The notes under the pieces were generated by a model that saw only the letters and a list, made by a program, of their open reading frames with translations, did not search any database and had not been told where the DNA came from. 64,000 bases of DNA from Beverwykella pulmonaria (taxonomy: Eukaryota > Ascomycota > Dothideomycetes > Pleosporales > Melanommataceae), in the NCBI GenBank assembly GCA_001599595.1, contig BCHH01000008.1:2714193-2778192 (forward strand). Direction: 5' to 3'. Positions 1 to 10,169 of this stretch are shown piece by piece (position 1 is the first letter of the stretch; every line of letters starts with the position of its first letter). The translations under genes were made by a program, and so were the position numbers.

Positions 1-83
1 GTGCGTTAGGGGTCTGGTTCGTGCGTTAGGGGTCTGATTCGTGCGTCAGGGGTCTGATTCGTGCGTCAGGTGTCTGATTCGTG
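1..83. repeat. 20-bp tandem repeat, about four copies, at window edge
   Basis: Four consecutive 20-base units with two or three substitutions between them, each beginning GTGCGT and ending CTGRTTC; a fifth starts and breaks off. The first two units contain the hexamer TTAGGG, the usual fungal telomere repeat; in units three and four it has become TCAGGG or TCAGGTG. The array probably continues to the left of the window. It could be a subtelomeric satellite or a minisatellite inside a transposon; the sequence does not decide. Confidence 0.8.
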
Positions 84-90
84 TACATTC

Positions 91-136
91 CAGGTTAGGT
101 TAGTTGCCGAGCTTGTTGTTCGGAGGGTACAGTACA
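91..136 (+). repeat. Diverged copy of a segment of the foldback element
   Basis: This stretch (CAGGTTAGGT, then TTGCCGAGCTTGTTGTTCGG, then GGTACAGTACA) closely resembles 9164-9210, which lies inside the foldback element, with a few substitutions and a small indel. It suggests that a second, fragmentary member of that repeat family sits here. An ambiguous base N follows at 137. Confidence 0.6.
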
Positions 137-847
137 NGGTTTGTACGATTTGTATGGTTTGCATGGTTTGTCTGGTAACCTGTGGTTAACCATGGTTAGT
201 ACATGGTTTGGAAAATTTAACCGAATTCCCGATGTACGTCAATGCAGCTTCATTAAGCTATATCCGGCTGAGCACTCTTTGACCCTATGAGCGTGCCGAT
301 ATACGATACTGTAGGTTGATTGAGGATTAGACTAGAACTCGTTCATTACTACATCGGTATATATTATATAAAGTTGACTGTGCGGGCCGAGAAAACCATA
401 ACATGGCACTGTCTCAGATAGTTCAGGCGGCGCTGAGGCGTAACCGTCATTGACACGTGGTCGAGAACAGCTCTGGAAGTATGATACAACTATTAGCAGT
501 GATATATATTTGGGTGGAGCAGAAGATCAAGTTGAGAAGCGCTTCAGTATTCGCGTTTCGTAAGCCATCTCCAAGGTAGGCTAAACCTATTGCCTTTCAA
601 GTGATGCAGTAACGCGTCATGTGTTTTGAACTAGACTCTGCATTTTAGAACTTCAACGTATCAACGACTCACTTTCAACCCCTCTTTACAATACCGCAAC
701 GTCGTCAATATGATAGAAAACTTGCAGGAAATGCGCTTCAAGGGCCTAATTTAACCTAGACAAGCAACGGCGCATTCTAATTTGCGTGCACATGCTATGA
801 TAGTGGGTTGAAACTTATATAAGTCACCACTGTAGATACGCGATGAT
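137..847. other. Gene-poor stretch
   Basis: AT-rich sequence with many stops in all frames and no convincing exon or repeat beyond the edge repeats. It lies downstream of the BTB gene, which is transcribed toward it. Confidence 0.6.
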
Positions 848-2188
848 TTAACAACAACCGCCGCAACCGTTATCGTATCCGTCCTGACAGCAGCACCACG
901 CGAAACAGCAGAATGGAAATCCTCCAAGACACTGGCAATCACTAAGGCCACAACAGAACAGAAAAGCATGATGCGTACACCAGCGATGACATCCAAAGCA
1001 ATCACAGCCATCATGGCAGGAAGCACAGCAAACTTCGCAGGAACATGGAGTACAAGGGTGGCAAGGTGCGCAATGGCAATATGTGACGGACAACATAATA
1101 ACCATTACCAGAATGCCGAGCGAAAAGACCCATACTCCAATCTGGATCAGCACAGTTCCATATGCAACGAGAACTGCCGAAATCAAAGTTCTTGCCTGAG
1201 TAGAATAGCTACTGTACTTCTTCCGTTTCTTTGACGTTCGCGAGATATCAGCTCCAGTTTTGACAGTGGTTTTGCTTGGCGGAACTTGGACTGTATAATG
1301 TTCACACGTCGCTCCTATAACGGCACAGTCAAAGAACCAGTGGCAGAGCTGGAATCCACGAGGATCGCGGGCAGGATCTTCATCAGATGCTCTAGAATGA
1401 TGCTGACCACCCGATTTGCGTTGCCGGTGACGTCTGTCGTGTTGAAATTCGGCATTGTGTGTGGATTCCCACAGATTTGGCTCACTTCTACAACGCCAGC
1501 GGACCCAGCAAGCTGCAAATCGACGCAATGCGTCCTCTGGTGATGTCGCTTCGTAGATAGCTTCCATGTCGAAGACGTCCAGAAAAACCGCATTCTGAAT
1601 GACCTTACTGAGAGCATGCTTCGAAAATTCTGGGGCTCCCAACTGTTTCCCGAGAACATAAGCTTCTAGTCCATACTCCCTCCAGAGATCATAGTTTTTT
1701 GGGTCGTTCGGGCTTTCCAAGCGGAAATCGTAGGCTTGTTTGTGTTCCGTGTAAAGCCAGTCTATGAATAATCCGAATATGGTCGGTTTGTACTGGCCAA
1801 GGTCGAACGCATTCTGGGAATCCTCTCGTAATCGAAAATTGGCAGAGTAGTGACTAATTAGTGCTTTGTGCACTTTCCAGCGACGCGGCTTATGCCTACC
1901 TCCAACTTTCCAGCGACGCGGCTTACGCCTACCTCCAACTTTGATGTCGAGGAATTCTGGCGAAGTTCTACATGGTCAGTATCAATCTCCGCAAAGAAGT
2001 GTCCGAACTACTTACGTTAATGAAGAGAGAATCGGATCTGTCGTTCCTTCCGGGGCAGAACAAGTGATCGCAGCAGGCCATGTGGATGTATCGATCCTGT
2101 CGCACGCTTCCAAGTCTACCGCATCAGGAGGTTTTCGAGTGGCACGAAGTCTGCGAATCCATCCGTGGAAGGTAGCAGCGAGACCCAT
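848..2188 (-). CDS. BTB/POZ-domain protein with membrane segments and a Cys-rich tail
   Basis: Two exons (2188-2016, 1967-848; intron of 48 bp with GTAAGT donor, ACTGAC branch site and TAG acceptor) give about 430 residues. Exon 2 opens with a typical fungal BTB strand-helix pattern: FLDIKV, then VHKALISHYSANFR, then YKPTIFGLFIDWLYTEH. Directly before VHKAL an 11-residue basic segment is duplicated. After the BTB core the frame runs through a His/Arg-rich linker, a hydrophobic stretch (roughly ISAVLVAYGTVLIQIGVWVF and GILVMVIMLSV) and a last segment of about 76 residues containing 25 cysteines in CxC and CC pairs. BTB domains mediate protein dimerisation; the role of the tail is unknown. A second reading frame (about 1315-1500, minus) also looks codon-like within the linker, so an indel or missed intron there is possible. 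Start chosen as the in-frame ATG at 2188. Confidence 0.55.
1873..1942 (-). repeat. 33-bp in-frame tandem duplication in the BTB gene
   Basis: Two units of 33 bp (1873-1905 and 1906-1938) differ at one base and continue for four more bases. In the coding frame they encode KVGGRHKPRRW and KVGGRRKPRRW back to back, inserted just ahead of the VHKAL motif of the BTB domain. The near identity implies a recent duplication that kept the frame open. Confidence 0.85.
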
Positions 2189-2774
2189 TCCGCCGATCTG
2201 TACGGCTGGCTTTCTCCCAGATTTACCCGAGATCGTTCACAACTAATACTTGTGGGGTCAGAGAACAACGATAGCACGGACCAATTGCAAGAAGCCTAAA
2301 TGGAGAGGTTTGGAGAAGTGACTCAGGGTTCGAATTGTGGAGTTCCTTGGATGGGCTGGAAGACTGGGATCTTTGCATTGCTTTTCATGCTTTCATAATC
2401 ATACCGACAAGTCTATGGCTTTGCATCTTAGCCGTGGGCCAAGATATGGTGCATTACTGCTGTTAGGCATCTTCGGATTTTCTCCTTCGTAAGACCTGAA
2501 TCTGCCTCACCGTCCCAAGTCCGTGCACATGTGCAGCTTCTGGCTTGAAAACTAGGATGCTAAGAGCATAGCCACCACAAGCTGAAACGGAGACCTCTAA
2601 ACTTGCTTTTGCTCAATGTAACCGCAGAGATCGATGGCTTTTCACTCGCAGGGAATATATTTTGCATGTTATCATGTGGGAGGCTGGAGGGAGCATTATG
2701 CTTGAATCAAGAACGATTAGAGATCCAGCATTAAAAAAACATTAGGATTGCTAGTGAAATCAAAATAATTCTTT
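2189..2774. other. Intergenic region, upstream of BTB gene
   Basis: Lies between the BTB gene start and the 3' end of the coiled-coil gene. No open frame of convincing codon character and no repeat was seen; presumably it carries the BTB promoter. Confidence 0.6.
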
Positions 2775-4409
2775 CTAGGTCTCGATCACCAAGTAGGCAT
2801 TTGCCGAACTAATGATGACTGGAGGTTGGTCCATTGAGCCTCCTCGACCATCGCCAATACGTTGTAGGCCAGGCGAGACAAATAGGCGAACTATCCCCTC
2901 AGGTGTCCCAGCAGCATTCCGAGTATTACAGTCTTTAATCTCATTCTTCAAATCTCGATTAACCTTGTCCCCAACCGCAAAAGCCAACGGCTGAATTCGG
3001 CAGTGCTGCAAAGAGCAGTCGATCGCCAGTTTAGTAGCGAGGAGAACAACTTCTCCTAATGTTTTTTCGGATTCTTGAGGATCTTCAGAAACCTTTTCAA
3101 GTATTCCTTTTAACTGCTTCAGAACCGTGTCCCGATGTTCATCATGACTAGCTCGGATCAGAGCGTTTCGGTAACCCGGTTGATGTTCAAGCAGACATGC
3201 CTGACGTAGCGCTTTTATCGTATTGTGTCTCCATCGTTCAGAGTGCGAGCTTGGAATGGGCCAACATGAAGCGTTGATGCGCATATTTGCCTCTTTTTAC
3301 CGTCAATTTTGCAACGAATGTTCTAAACTACGAACAGACCTACCATTCTGGAAAAGCTGAACCCAGATCTGGAACAATTTCTCTCCATACCTACCAAAGA
3401 CTTGAAACGGTGTTCTGAAAAGCCCTTCGCAAAGGGTTGTCCACAAGGCACTTTCCAGTACCAGTCTTGCCTCCTTGTCCATGGTTACTGCGTCAATGAA
3501 AGTCTTTTGGTTAAACAAAGAGCCCAATTCTGCTCTGCCGATTTTCATTTTGCAGGTAGCCGCCACGCCCTTGAGCTTGAGCTTCAAATCCTTCATGTCG
3601 TCCTTAAAATCTTGATCGGTTTTAGGTTGAAAGTCGCCCATACTACTCAAAAACCGCAATTGCAAATCCTGAATGGTATCGTGGTGCTGGCGGGCGCTTT
3701 CTGATGCGGCATCTTGCACTTTCTGGACCTCCTGTTTATGTTTGACTTCGAGATTCTGGATCTTCTGTTTATGTTTGTCTTCGAGATTCCGGATTTCCTG
3801 TCCATGTGTGTCCTTATAACTCTGGATTTCCAGTCCGTGTTCCAATTTCATATTTTCTGCAGCTCTCCTTGTTTCCCGGCCTAGGCTGTCGTAAGCGCGT
3901 TGCCGATGGGACAATGTGGTTTTGAGATTTTCAATTTCCGCCTCCATTCTGTAACACCTCTCTCCGCATCTTTCAAGCTCCTTCCGCGCCTCATCCCGTT
4001 CATCAACGACCTTGTAGTAGACTTGACTAATGTGGGGAAGTAGTTCCTCAGCTGTTTTCCTTTCCTTTTGGTCCTGAGTAGTGTTTTCAGGGATAGGAAG
4101 AATTTCTACCGTTTGGTGTATCATCTTTTCAAGTTGATCATAGCGTGTTGTGAGTGCTGAGTACGTTTTGTGAAGCGCTGATGACTCGGATAATAGTGCA
4201 TGGACGTAATTCTCTACATCCACAGTCTGAAGAGCGTCTAAATCACGAGCCATACGTATGAATCCTTCATACGCATTTTGTTTTACTTCCAATGAGACCT
4301 GGGGCCCGGTGGATTCGATATTGTTGGCGTTAATGTCAGTGAGAGTCGAGGATCCTTTGGAATCGGATGTCATCAATTTACGGATCTTATCTAACGTTGA
4401 GGATTTCAT
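2775..4409 (-). CDS. Coiled-coil protein with 11-residue repeats, unknown function
   Basis: Two exons (4409-3344, 3292-2775) joined by a 51-bp intron (GTAGGT donor, unusual AAG acceptor) give about 527 residues. Residues 1-70 are polar; about 70-280 are strongly heptad/hendecad-like, with four consecutive 11-residue units at 191-234 (HGLEIQSYKDT, HGQEIRNLEDK, HKQKIQNLEVK, HKQEVQKVQDA). The C-terminal 170 residues are globular-looking, contain a CWPIPSSHSERWR segment just after the intron, and end with a PGLQRIGDGRG motif. I recall similar C-termini in fungal accessory hypothetical proteins, but I cannot name a function. No signal peptide or membrane helix is evident. The next gene upstream is the Hsp70-like gene, divergently transcribed. 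Confidence 0.65.
3733..3842 (-). repeat. 33-bp tandem repeat inside the coiled-coil gene
   Basis: Units start at 3733, 3766, 3799 and 3832. The first two are nearly identical; the last two are increasingly diverged. They encode the 11-residue hendecad units of the coiled coil. Confidence 0.8.
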
Positions 4410-5140
4410 GGCGCTCGAACGTAAAAGCTGGGCGTATTCCCTGATGTGAACTCGACCAAACGAATTCTGGCAGCTGGTTCCATGGATGTTAGTTCAAACC
4501 TTAACCAATGGCGCAGGAAAGCAAGGAACCGTACCAATGTGGATATATAGCTTAGGTTGATACAAGAGGATCCTCAGCATGCGTGAAGCCTAAAGAAGAA
4601 TAATTTTGATGATTCTGTGGTGATTCTGGTGGTGAGGCTGGGGAAGATAAACGAGCAAGTAAGTTAGTTCATTGTTCTCAATGCTAAAAGAATAACGACC
4701 TTACACTATCGGATTAGCAACAGTTAGGCAGGCTTCCGGTCACCGGATCTGGGAATAAAGTCTCAGCAAGACTCACTGCCAGCGCATTCGTGCATTGCAG
4801 GAAGGCGTTCTTGGGGCTTAACTTCCAAGATTTTTTGTGGCCTGATAACCATGTACATATACCGGGAATTAGCGAAACCTCCCATCATATGACTGATCCA
4901 TTGAAAGCCTGCTTGTTTCTTTTAGGAAAGAAGAAAGCCCTAGCCAAGAGTGGCTGCAGCCAAGGTTTTTGCGTGCGGTTTCCTCAGCTGGAGAACGAAA
5001 CAGGCCCTCTAATGCTGCAACATCATCACAACTCTCCAAGGTCGTTATTTCCAGTTTCCATACCCAAAGGAGCAACACTCCGTGTATTGGTGAAAGAACG
5101 ATCTTGAGTGTTTGATGCCTTTGAGGACGAAGAAACCCCA
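4410..5140. other. Divergent intergenic region
   Basis: Separates the starts of the coiled-coil gene (minus) and the Hsp70-like gene (plus). No clear gene. An upstream ATG at 5108 is in frame with the Hsp70-like start and would add 11 acidic residues, so the 5' end of that gene could lie here. Confidence 0.55.
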
Positions 5141-7282
5141 ATGTCTCGTGCGACTAATCGCCTAATCATAGGCGTTGACTACGGGACTACATATACCGGT
5201 AAGTTTGTCGTCAAAATGCATTTTAACAGCGCACCTCGCTCATCAAAATGTTATGTAGGCGTTGCCTGGCAGCTAGCACCCTATACCAGAGTCGACGCAG
5301 ATTTGCAGAAAATCACATTATTCCAAAATTGGAGTATCGGAAATGAGAATCATAAAGTCCCTAGCATCATATCTTATTCACCAACAGAGGATCACAACTA
5401 CAACTGGGGCTTTGATGTTGGTAAGGGCACGAAAATGGAATGGATTAAGCTTCAGCTGGACCAGCAAAGTCGGGTGCAGGAACTTCAATGGATTTTGGAC
5501 GCACTTGGTGGTATGAAAAACTTGAATATGGATGTAGTCCGGAAAGAACATGGCCTTCCATCGTATCCTGCCAAAGAGCCGGTGGAGATAGTTGCTGATT
5601 TCCTGAGCAAAGTCAGAGCGACTATCATACCAGCACTAATTAAAGATTGTGGTGGTAGACCTACGTTCAATGAAGTCCAGAAAGAATTGGTTATTACCGT
5701 TCCTGCTGTTAGTCTACCCGTGCCACAAGTGTAGAACCTTAAAACTAACGAAACCAGGCCTGGTCAGAGTCTGCGAAAAACCTTACTTATTGTGCCTTCG
5801 TCAAAGCTGGATTTACGACGCGATATTTTAAAAATCTGGACAAAACGTTCCTGATTACTGAGCCGGAAGCTGCTGCTCTGTACTCACTGAAATTTTTGAC
5901 TCCAAAAGACGAGTACGAAGCAGATGATTACATTGGTGTGAGTGGCGCACCTCGAAGATCTCGACCACCTTGTCTGACTTGCCCGATAGGCTGGAGATTG
6001 TTTTGTGCAAGTTGATATGGGTGGAGGTACTGTCGTAAGTGCCAATACCTGTTAAGTAAACAATCTATTAGGTTAATGGAGGCTGCAGGATTGCATCTCG
6101 TACATGGTTGAGGTGACAAAACCTTTACTAAAATTGGTGAAAGTCGGAATTCCTACTGGTATGCACCCATTTTCAATGCTGCAAAGTCATGGATCTGAAA
6201 GCATGTATAGGAGCCATGTGCGGTGCCACATTCGTGGACCGTGAATTCGCCAAATGGGTGGAACGCAAACTGGGAAAAGAGCACTTTGATAGACTTGAAA
6301 AAGGAAATCCTGAAGACGCAATCGGATCTCACACAGTTTTTGGACCGGATATGAAAAGGCTGGTGGACCAATTTTTAGACCTGAAACATCGGTATGACGG
6401 TAAAGTTACTGGGAAAGAGTATAACATCGAACTGCCTTCTTCAATGTTTGACCTCGACGACCCGGCGAGGGGCATAGTTGAGGGTCAGATATTTTTATCG
6501 GAGTAAGGCTCCCTGCATTGAATAGGACCACATTGACTAACCCTAAGAAAGGGCAGACTTCCGCCAGATATTTCTCTTTAGCTTAGAAAGGACTACGGCA
6601 CTGATCGCAGGCCAGATTCAGCAGGTAGAATTCGAAAAGAAAAAAGTCCGAGTGAGTGACAAGTGGAGAAATTTGAGTGCTGCTATCACGAGTCTAATGA
6701 TTTATAGTACGTTTATTTGTCCGGTGGTTTCGCAGAATCGAAGTACGTTCAAAAAGCGCTCAAGAATTTCGGTCGCCAACGTAATATTATAGTCGACCAC
6801 CCCCCAGCACCGTGAGTACAGTTGAGAAGAAAAGAAACCATTTCAGCTAATAAAGCGATCACCAGGGTGACTGCTGTTGTTCGGGGTGCTATTGCTATGC
6901 GTTTAGAGGAGCAGACCGAGGATGGTGTATTGATGACAGCATCCAAGAAGAGCTATGGTATATGCTTATCGGAATCTTATTCCACATACCGACATTCCGA
7001 GGAGGACGCATACAAGGACCCTTTTGATGGTCAACGGAAGGCCAAAGACCAGATTGTTTGGATGATCAAGAAAGGCGACCTACTACAATCAAATCAGCCG
7101 ACTCGAATCTCGAAACGATTTCGCCAAAAATTCAGTCCCTCAGATAACAAAGATTTTGTAATTGACTTTGTTATTTATAGCGGCAAGGACGATCCCCCAA
7201 GGACCCTCGCTAGAACACCGTCATGTAGGTTTTCTCGGCACTCTTCCATACCACATCACTGATTTCAGTTAGCAATGTATAA
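5141..7282 (+). CDS. Hsp70-like ATPase (HSPA12-like fungal family)
   Basis: Ten short exons can be joined: 5141-5198, 5259-5707, 5758-5937, 5990-6034, 6089-6158, 6211-6502, 6552-6651, 6708-6780, 6847-7224, 7269-7282 (about 552 residues). The actin-fold signatures are clear: phosphate-1 GVDYGTTYTGVAW, phosphate-2 GDCFVQVDMGGGTVD, and adenosine motif YLSGGFAESKYVQ, plus GATFVDREF, FLITEPEAAALYS and VVRGA. Proteins of this type are predicted ATP-binding and lack the canonical Hsp70 substrate domain. Two oddities: the best donor in exon 8 (GTGAGT at 6812) breaks the frame, while the weaker one at 6781 keeps it but deletes NIIVDHPPAP; and the reading frame ends soon after DFVIYSGKDD, shorter than I expect for the family. 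The gene may therefore be decaying. The start is the ATG giving MSRATNRLIIGVDYG. Confidence 0.7.
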
Positions 7283-8805
7283 AATTATTCCACTCAGCTA
7301 CAACCTGCGCAATATTTCCTCAAAACAATTAATCTCTTCAAGAATAAAAGGATGCCCAGCGGCCCTATGCGCATACCTCAAAGTAGTCGTGCTCCTTCAC
7401 TCATCCCACAAAGGGCTCATTTCTATATCTTGCGGCGCTACAGAGTTAGCAAGTATACATATTGCGGCGGAGTAGGAGGTTGGTTGGTTTGAATTGACCC
7501 GCAGCCAACTAGTGAGCAAATACTGGGGATACTGAAGAGGTAGACAACAAGAGGTGATGGCGACGATGATGGCAATGAGGAGGGCGGATATAGCTGTCAG
7601 TGATGAGGGGCAACTACAACAACAATGGCTGCGGCGACTGCGACGATCGCAAAGACTGCAACAACTACATAGTTGAACGCAGCAAGGATCGGTAGGAGTA
7701 GTGAGACAATAATAGTTAGGATTTGTTGGTCTCACAGGGCTATTGCAATAGCAATGGGTGGGTTCTAAGCAAAGTATTGATTCGTGTCTGTGTCTATCTG
7801 AGGTGAGGCTCAGGAGGTTGTATTATCCCTTTGCCGCCAAGCATCGCTAGTGTCTCATGTGATCGCCACGTGACCACGACATCACCACGTGATCATCACG
7901 TTCTATATATATTCCAACAGGATTAATTTCTAAATTATAACTATTAAGTAGAGTCTATCTATTACTATCTATTCTTACTTCCTTCTACTTACCTATAGTC
8001 TTACTAAAAGAACTAATATATAATGTATGCAAGGAAACGAGTTGCATTAGATTGCGCAGAGTGGAATGCAGTGTCTTTTTTTACTAATCTCGAGTCGAGA
8101 AAAGAGAAATGCCGAGAAGTCATCGAAGTGGTCTTTAGGGTTCTTACTAGAACGCCTGGCGGTAGTCTCCAAATTGACGTCTTCCTGCCACCGATCTTGT
8201 AACAGAATCCATGACATGATGGTCAGCAGGCTTTCGGTGGATTTCTCTTTATCGGAACAATTTACAGGAGTAAGCCATTCTCCAAAACGAAGAAAACAGT
8301 CGATTTTCAAGATTGATCCCAACTACACACAAGTTTTTAGACTCACTTGGGGAGTCGATGACAGTTAACAGGGTTGAAGGCACCACTGTAGCCTAGGAAG
8401 TCCTGCAAATTAATCTATCGCTTCGGTATACAATTTCTAAAACAGCCCTTTACAAGCAATCAGGCAAAGAAAATAGTTGCTTCTAAAAGAGTACAAGTAG
8501 AATTTTAGCCTTACGCTTCGGGTCGATCAGACGTACGCTGCGTAAATTAAATATAACAAAGGAGCTAACAGGCAATATGTGCGGATATGTTATTTGTAGT
8601 GTTGAGGAGACTAACAATGTTTTATTAAAGCTGCCGATTGCTATAGAAGCCTCCTTCAACTCTTAAAAGGACGGGCACAATGTAAAATGTCTTCCTAATA
8701 CTCAAGTTACTCTGTTGTCCTAGAAAATAGAATAGGCAAAGGACAGTGATAGCAGGCCTATATTCTAGATAACAGCATGACAGGTTGTTAAGTTCTCAAA
8801 GTGGT
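7283..8805. other. AT-rich gene-poor stretch with possible transposon remnants
   Basis: Includes a low-complexity tract (about 7550-7690, CAA/GCGACGATG-like) and at 7856-7902 a cluster of CACGTGAYC-like palindromic words followed by TATATATATTCC. The latter resembles the ends of degenerate fungal LTR elements, but no tRNA primer site, terminal duplicate or transposase domain was found. Short open frames around 8050-8370 show no recognisable domain. Confidence 0.45.
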
Positions 8806-9419
8806 TGTCACGGAGTGACACTGTCCAGGGTACTGTATTCTACAGTACCCTCCGAACAATAGTCCTAACAGGTACTATACTCCACGACACAGTATCCTCC
8901 AAACGACGGTCCTGACAAGTACTGTACTCTACGGCACAGTACTCTCTATATAACAAGCTTAGCGACTAGCTGTCACAAGAGGCTATCTGTAGTTGATGAT
9001 CAAGTTCAATTAGCTATCGGAAACTACGGATACAGTCTCAGGTGCGATATATTATCATACAAGACGTTGCGTAAGGAACTCAACCAGTGGTCCTTCGCGT
9101 TCCATAAGTACTCGGCCTGTTTCGTATGCGGGCCGAGCCCGGTTGGGGCTCGGTCAAGCATTTCAGGTTAGGTCGGCTAGTTGCTGAGCTCGTCGTTCAG
9201 AAAGTACTGTGTCGTGGAGTACAGTACTTGTCACGACCGTCGGTCGGAAGAGTACTATATCGTAAAGTACAGTACTTGTCGGGACCGTCGTTCGGGACCG
9301 TCGTTCAGCACCGTCGTTCAGGAGGTACTGTGTCGTAGAGTACAGTACTTGTCAGGACCGTCGTTCGGAGGGTACTGTGTCGTAGAGTACAGTACCCTTG
9401 ACAGTGTCACTCCGTGACA
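8806..9419. mobile_element. Foldback (long inverted-repeat) element, non-coding
   Basis: The left end starts TGTCACGGAGTGACACTGTC and the right end finishes with its exact inverse, GACAGTGTCACTCCGTGACA. The arms continue with imperfect complementarity for well over 100 bp: left AGGGTACTGT, TACAGTACCCTCCGAAC; right GTTCGGAGGGTACTGTG, GTACAGTACCC. The right arm holds about four units of roughly 48 bp (GTACTGTGTCGTAGAGTACAG, then ACTTGTCAGGACCGTCGTTCGG) and a 13-bp triplet GACCGTCGTTCGG-like near 9283-9322. A hairpin CCGAGCCC-ggttg-GGGCTCGG sits at 9133-9153. No transposase frame is present, so it would be a non-autonomous element. I could not see a clear target-site duplication. Confidence 0.7.
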
Positions 9420-10169
9420 GCTAGCGACTGTAACCGGGACTGGTCGCACTAGAGAAGTTTGCTTGTCTCTATTGGTAGCAGCAAACTAGACAAAATCCTA
9501 AAAAACGCCCACTGTATAAGAGCCTCTGCAAAGGTTCCAAGAGAGCTGTTTGTTAACAGATAAATAATTAGGAGTAGCATTAGACGCTACAAGTCAAATA
9601 ATAAAGGCAAGCTATATTCTTGTATCTATCCTCAGTGTATGGCGTGTTGCTATAATAAGACGTCTCACCACAGTTGATTGTAAAATATAACGGAGGCACG
9701 GAGGCCATTTTATAGCTGACGACGGTAGTCTGCTTACAAAAACATTAAGAAACATATGTTGGACTGATTTAATATTTTCCGAAGCTCCGAAAATGTTGGC
9801 TTACACGCCTCCAATTTCGGCGGCAAATATCGCAAGTTATGATGCGTTCAAGCCAACCCAATATAGTTTAGAAGGAAAAAACACTAGTCTATTTCAGGCA
9901 TGGTTCTTGGTGGTCTTGGCGCCTTAGTTCAACGAACCGCGAAACACCAGAGCATCCAAGAACAGCTCAGGAACGCGCCCCCCAGCATTCACCATCCATA
10001 CGAAACAATCTGGCTCGATCCCCGCCTAATACGACGCCCCAACTCGGTCGCATTCCCGCGCACTGCGTGCAACTGCCCTCTGTACACTCTCCTTCCACGC
10101 ACTAACTTGCGACGCGTGCTCGCGAGCTCGCTCGAGTTGCCTCACTTTTCGCATCGCGGCGTCGCGGTC
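9420..10169. other. Intergenic region upstream of SNF5-family gene
   Basis: Follows the foldback element. The first 400 bp are AT-rich and featureless; from about 9900 the composition becomes GC-richer and the frame of the SNF5-family gene is open without a conserved protein signal, so an upstream start at 9900 cannot be excluded. It probably contains the promoter. Confidence 0.5.

Noticed and set aside
2310..2350. tRNA-like GGTTCGAAT box
   Set aside because: The T-loop-like word is present but no acceptor stem, D-arm or anticodon arm can be folded around it.
7397..7735. Cys/Ser-rich minus-strand ORF
   Set aside because: Arises from a CAA/GCGACGA low-complexity tract; no neighbouring exon or homologous motif.
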